Part shown: positions 39,839 to 41,820 of the stretch, piece by piece
Layout: every line of letters begins with the position of its first letter
Numbering within the stretch: position 1 is the stretch's first letter
Assembly (NCBI GenBank): GCA_031272185.1
Contig: JAISUG010000101.1
Coordinates: forward strand, 1 to 41,820
From: Lachnospiraceae bacterium
GTDB taxonomy: Bacteria > Bacillota > Clostridia > Lachnospirales > Lachnospiraceae
Length of the DNA: 41,820 bases
Reading direction: 5' to 3'
Program-made: the position numbers and the translations under genes
The notes under the pieces: model-generated
Database searches by the model: none
Seen by the model: only the letters and a program-made list of their open reading frames with translations
What the model was told of the DNA's origin: nothing

Positions 39839-40843
39839 TCAGCGCGCTGCCCTAGTACCGACCGCCGCCCCGCCCCGCGCCGCGCTTTCCAGGCACGCCG
39901 CCACCAGCTCCACGGCGCGCAGTCCCACTTCCCAATCGTTGGGGGATGGCCGGCCCGTCTCAAGAGCCCCCATCATGGCCTCGTGCATGGGCGCATACCC
40001 CCATTTCGTCTCGAAAGGCATTTTGGAATAGTCACGCCCCACTATGGCCTGCGACAGGCCGGGACAGTGGCGGAAGCTGTCCAATTCCTCCGTGATGACG
40101 CTGCGATGGTCCCCCACCACCTGCACCCGCTCGAACGGGAAAACCCACGATGCGTGGCCGCAAGAGGTGATGGCCCCGATAGCGCCGCCCTCAAAACGCA
40201 GCTGTATGGCGAAATCGTCCTCCACCGGGTAGCATGCGGATTGGGACAATGCCCTCACCTCTCGGATTCCCCCCACGAGGAACTCCGCCATGTCCAGGAA
40301 ATGGATGGTCGTGTCATAGAGGAAACCGCCCAAATGGACAAAATCCGCCGCCCAAAGGCTCCCCTCCCCGCCCATGTCACCGTCGTTCTGGATCATATTG
40401 ATGCTGTGCGGGGCAAACCCCTCCCCGTCCACCGCCTCTTTCGCGGCCAGGTAGACAGGTGCGAACCGTCTGTTGTGCCCCACGAACAATCTCCTGCCCA
40501 TGCGCCGCGCCGCTTTCCCCATCCGCGTCGCGTCCGCCACGCCTGTCGCCATGGGCTTTTCGCAGAATGTGTGGAGTCCTTTTTCCAGCGCCGCCACCGC
40601 AGCATCCGCATGTAGGTCGTTTGGCAAGCATACGTAGGCGAAATCCGCCGCCCCGTCCGGGATCCCCGATATATCCGTTAGGGCTAGGGCCCCATAGTCC
40701 GCCGCAAGTTTCCCGGCCCTCTCCTTGGAAGCGTCCACCACATAACAGATTTTGGCGCCGTCCTGCCCCGCCGCAATCTTCGCATGTATGCCGCCCATGA
40801 CCCCAGCCCCGACGATGACAACCCTTAAGCCCTGATTTCCCAT
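39839..40843 (-). CDS. Gfo/Idh/MocA family NAD(P)-dependent oxidoreductase
   Basis: This 334-residue enzyme has an N-terminal Rossmann domain (VVIVGAGVMGGIHAK) with the family lysine in EKPMATG (HTFCEKPMA) and a C-terminal alpha/beta domain with GGFLYDTTIHFLDMAEFLVGG, where the conserved Asp/His pair sits. Relatives oxidise inositols, amino sugars or glycosides. ATG 40843 is preferred (AAAGGGG eight bases upstream). It is 39 bp downstream of the IolE-like gene and 165 bp upstream of the mannosidase gene, so a small sugar-use transcript is likely. Substrate unknown. The last ten residues (GGAAVGTRAAR) are low complexity. Confidence 0.9.
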   Translation of the reverse strand: MGNQGLRVVIVGAGVMGGIHAKIAAGQDGAKICYVVDASKERAGKLAADYGALALTDISGIPDGAADFAYVCLPNDLHADAAVAALEKGLHTFCEKPMATGVADATRMGKAARRMGRRLFVGHNRRFAPVYLAAKEAVDGEGFAPHSINMIQNDGDMGGEGSLWAADFVHLGGFLYDTTIHFLDMAEFLVGGIREVRALSQSACYPVEDDFAIQLRFEGGAIGAITSCGHASWVFPFERVQVVGDHRSVITEELDSFRHCPGLSQAIVGRDYSKMPFETKWGYAPMHEAMMGALETGRPSPNDWEVGLRAVELVAACLESAARGGAAVGTRAAR

Positions 40844-40882
40844 ACCCCGCACCCCTTTACACGATTATAATCCGCTGTTTTC

Positions 40883-41788
40883 TCATAAGCCTGTTGTTTC
40901 CTTGATATACCCCCTGGCCAGCTTCGCATACCACAGCGGGGGTGGCGACGGCAGGTACTGCTCCGCTTCCACCACCATCCACCCTGTGTAGCCGCCCTGG
41001 GCCAATGCTTCGAACACAGGCATGAAGTCGATCCCCCCGTCCCCCGGCACCGTGAACACACCGCAGCGCACGGCATGGTTGAAATCGATGCCGTACCTTT
41101 TCACCTCGTCCATGACCAATGGCCGCAGGTTTTTTAGATGCACATATTTGATGCGGGGGGCGAACTCCCTGAAAAAGCCCGCCAGATCGTTGCCGCAGTA
41201 CGTCAGGTGCCCGGTATCCGCAAGTATCGACACCTTGCCCGCGTCCGTGCCGGCCACCAGCCGCCTGGTCTCCTCGGTGGTTTCCACCGCCGTGCCGGAG
41301 TGGACGTGGTACACCAGACGCATCCCCAAGCCATTGCAGTATTCCCCCGCCTCGTCAAGCCCCGACAGAAACAGCCCCCATCCCTCGTCGTCCAGCTTTT
41401 CCACGCCTTTTGTCCCGCGGTACTCCCTGGGGTCCCAGCATGACGAGCCGGTCACTTCGGCGGCCACGACCAGCTTCGCGCCCGCCGCTTTCAAAAACGC
41501 CGCCTTTTCCCTGAAAGCCTCCATGTACGTGCCCCGCAGCTGCGGGCAGCCAAACATCGTGTCGCACCACCCGGAAGTCAGCTCCAAGCCGCGCTTTTCA
41601 AGCTCCCGGCGCAACAAGTCCGCATCCCTGGGGAATTTTCTCCCCAGCTCTATGCCCGCATACCCCGCTTCTGCGGCCTGGTCGATGATGTCCTCGAAAG
41701 AGTATTCGTCTCCCAGGTCGTGCATGTCGTCATTGCACCAGTTGATGGGATGCACGCCGATGCGCACCCCTGAAAAACCTATCGACAT
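40883..41788 (-). CDS. IolE-like sugar isomerase/dehydratase (AP endonuclease 2 superfamily)
   Basis: The 301-residue TIM barrel resembles myo-inosose-2 dehydratase (IolE): RIGVHPINWCNDDMHDLGD, GYAGIELGRKFP, the metal-site residues in VYHVHSGTAVET and ILADTGHLTYCGND, YVHLKNLR, and the C-terminal GWMVVEAEQ. IolE dehydrates 2-keto-myo-inositol to a diketone. Because only this and a Gfo/Idh/MocA gene are seen, and no other iol gene, a different keto-sugar is equally possible. ATG 41788 is chosen; a GTG at 41800 is the alternative, both near GGTGGGAAG. Nothing can be said of 41801-41820. Confidence 0.85.
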   Translation of the reverse strand: MSIGFSGVRIGVHPINWCNDDMHDLGDEYSFEDIIDQAAEAGYAGIELGRKFPRDADLLRRELEKRGLELTSGWCDTMFGCPQLRGTYMEAFREKAAFLKAAGAKLVVAAEVTGSSCWDPREYRGTKGVEKLDDEGWGLFLSGLDEAGEYCNGLGMRLVYHVHSGTAVETTEETRRLVAGTDAGKVSILADTGHLTYCGNDLAGFFREFAPRIKYVHLKNLRPLVMDEVKRYGIDFNHAVRCGVFTVPGDGGIDFMPVFEALAQGGYTGWMVVEAEQYLPSPPPLWYAKLARGYIKETTGL

Positions 41789-41820
41789 ATCGCTTCCCAC
41801 CCTTTCCGCGCCCTAAGGCC

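Overview
The window looks like chromosome of an anaerobic, fairly high-GC member of the Bacillota (class Clostridia, probably a gut or rumen lineage). The evidence is a Trp-specific T-box leader on the trp operon, a ferredoxin-dependent indolepyruvate oxidoreductase, Clostridia-type housekeeping genes and strong AGGAGG-type ribosome binding sites. I see no rRNA or tRNA gene and no CRISPR array. Nearly all genes lie on the minus strand; the plus strand carries an IS transposase, a GH13 amylase and a two-gene dinD unit.

Layout. (1) 1-4200 is a lower-GC accessory segment. It holds the start of an AlbA_2/Schlafen-type gene, the 3' third of a BREX methyltransferase gene (pglX) cut by an ISL3-family insertion sequence and also frameshifted, and an AAA/DUF4143 ATPase whose promoter sits between two matching 42-bp palindromes. 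(2) 4200-7550 carries dCMP deaminase, Sua5 and a cytosolic GH13 enzyme. (3) 7650-15400 is a complete trp operon in the order trpE, trpGD (fused), trpC, trpF, trpB, trpA, behind a sigma-A promoter and a T-box with a UGG specifier. A 137-bp cloverleaf-like palindrome lies between trpGD and trpC. (4) 15400-22300 is an aryl-acid cluster: two PaaK-type aryl-CoA ligases, IorA, IorB and two double-ACT proteins. Together they could interconvert indoleacetate, indoleacetyl-CoA and indolepyruvate, directly upstream of the Trp genes. (5) 22400-28200 carries an ATPase_2/DUF234 protein, rsmA, tadA, tatD and a TraX-like membrane protein flanked by two related miniature inverted-repeat elements. (6) 28400-34600 carries metG, a fumarylacetoacetase-family enzyme, a GlgX-like protein that has lost its catalytic residues, and exonuclease III. 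(7) 34700-36240 is an AT-rich islet with a LexA-like box, a small HTH gene and dinD. (8) 36275-41790 carries a GH38 alpha-mannosidase, a Gfo/Idh/MocA dehydrogenase and an IolE-like isomerase/dehydratase.

Two patterns cut across the window. Many spacers carry pairs of imperfect direct repeats offset by about 69-73 bp, often overlapping a gene start or stop. Several conserved enzymes carry Gly/Ala/Ser-rich in-frame loop insertions that are absent from typical family members. The boldest candidates for follow-up are these two patterns, the cloverleaf element in the trp operon, the twin-palindrome promoter, the traX-flanking elements, the dead GlgX-like protein, and the PaaK/Ior/ACT cluster coupled to the trp operon.
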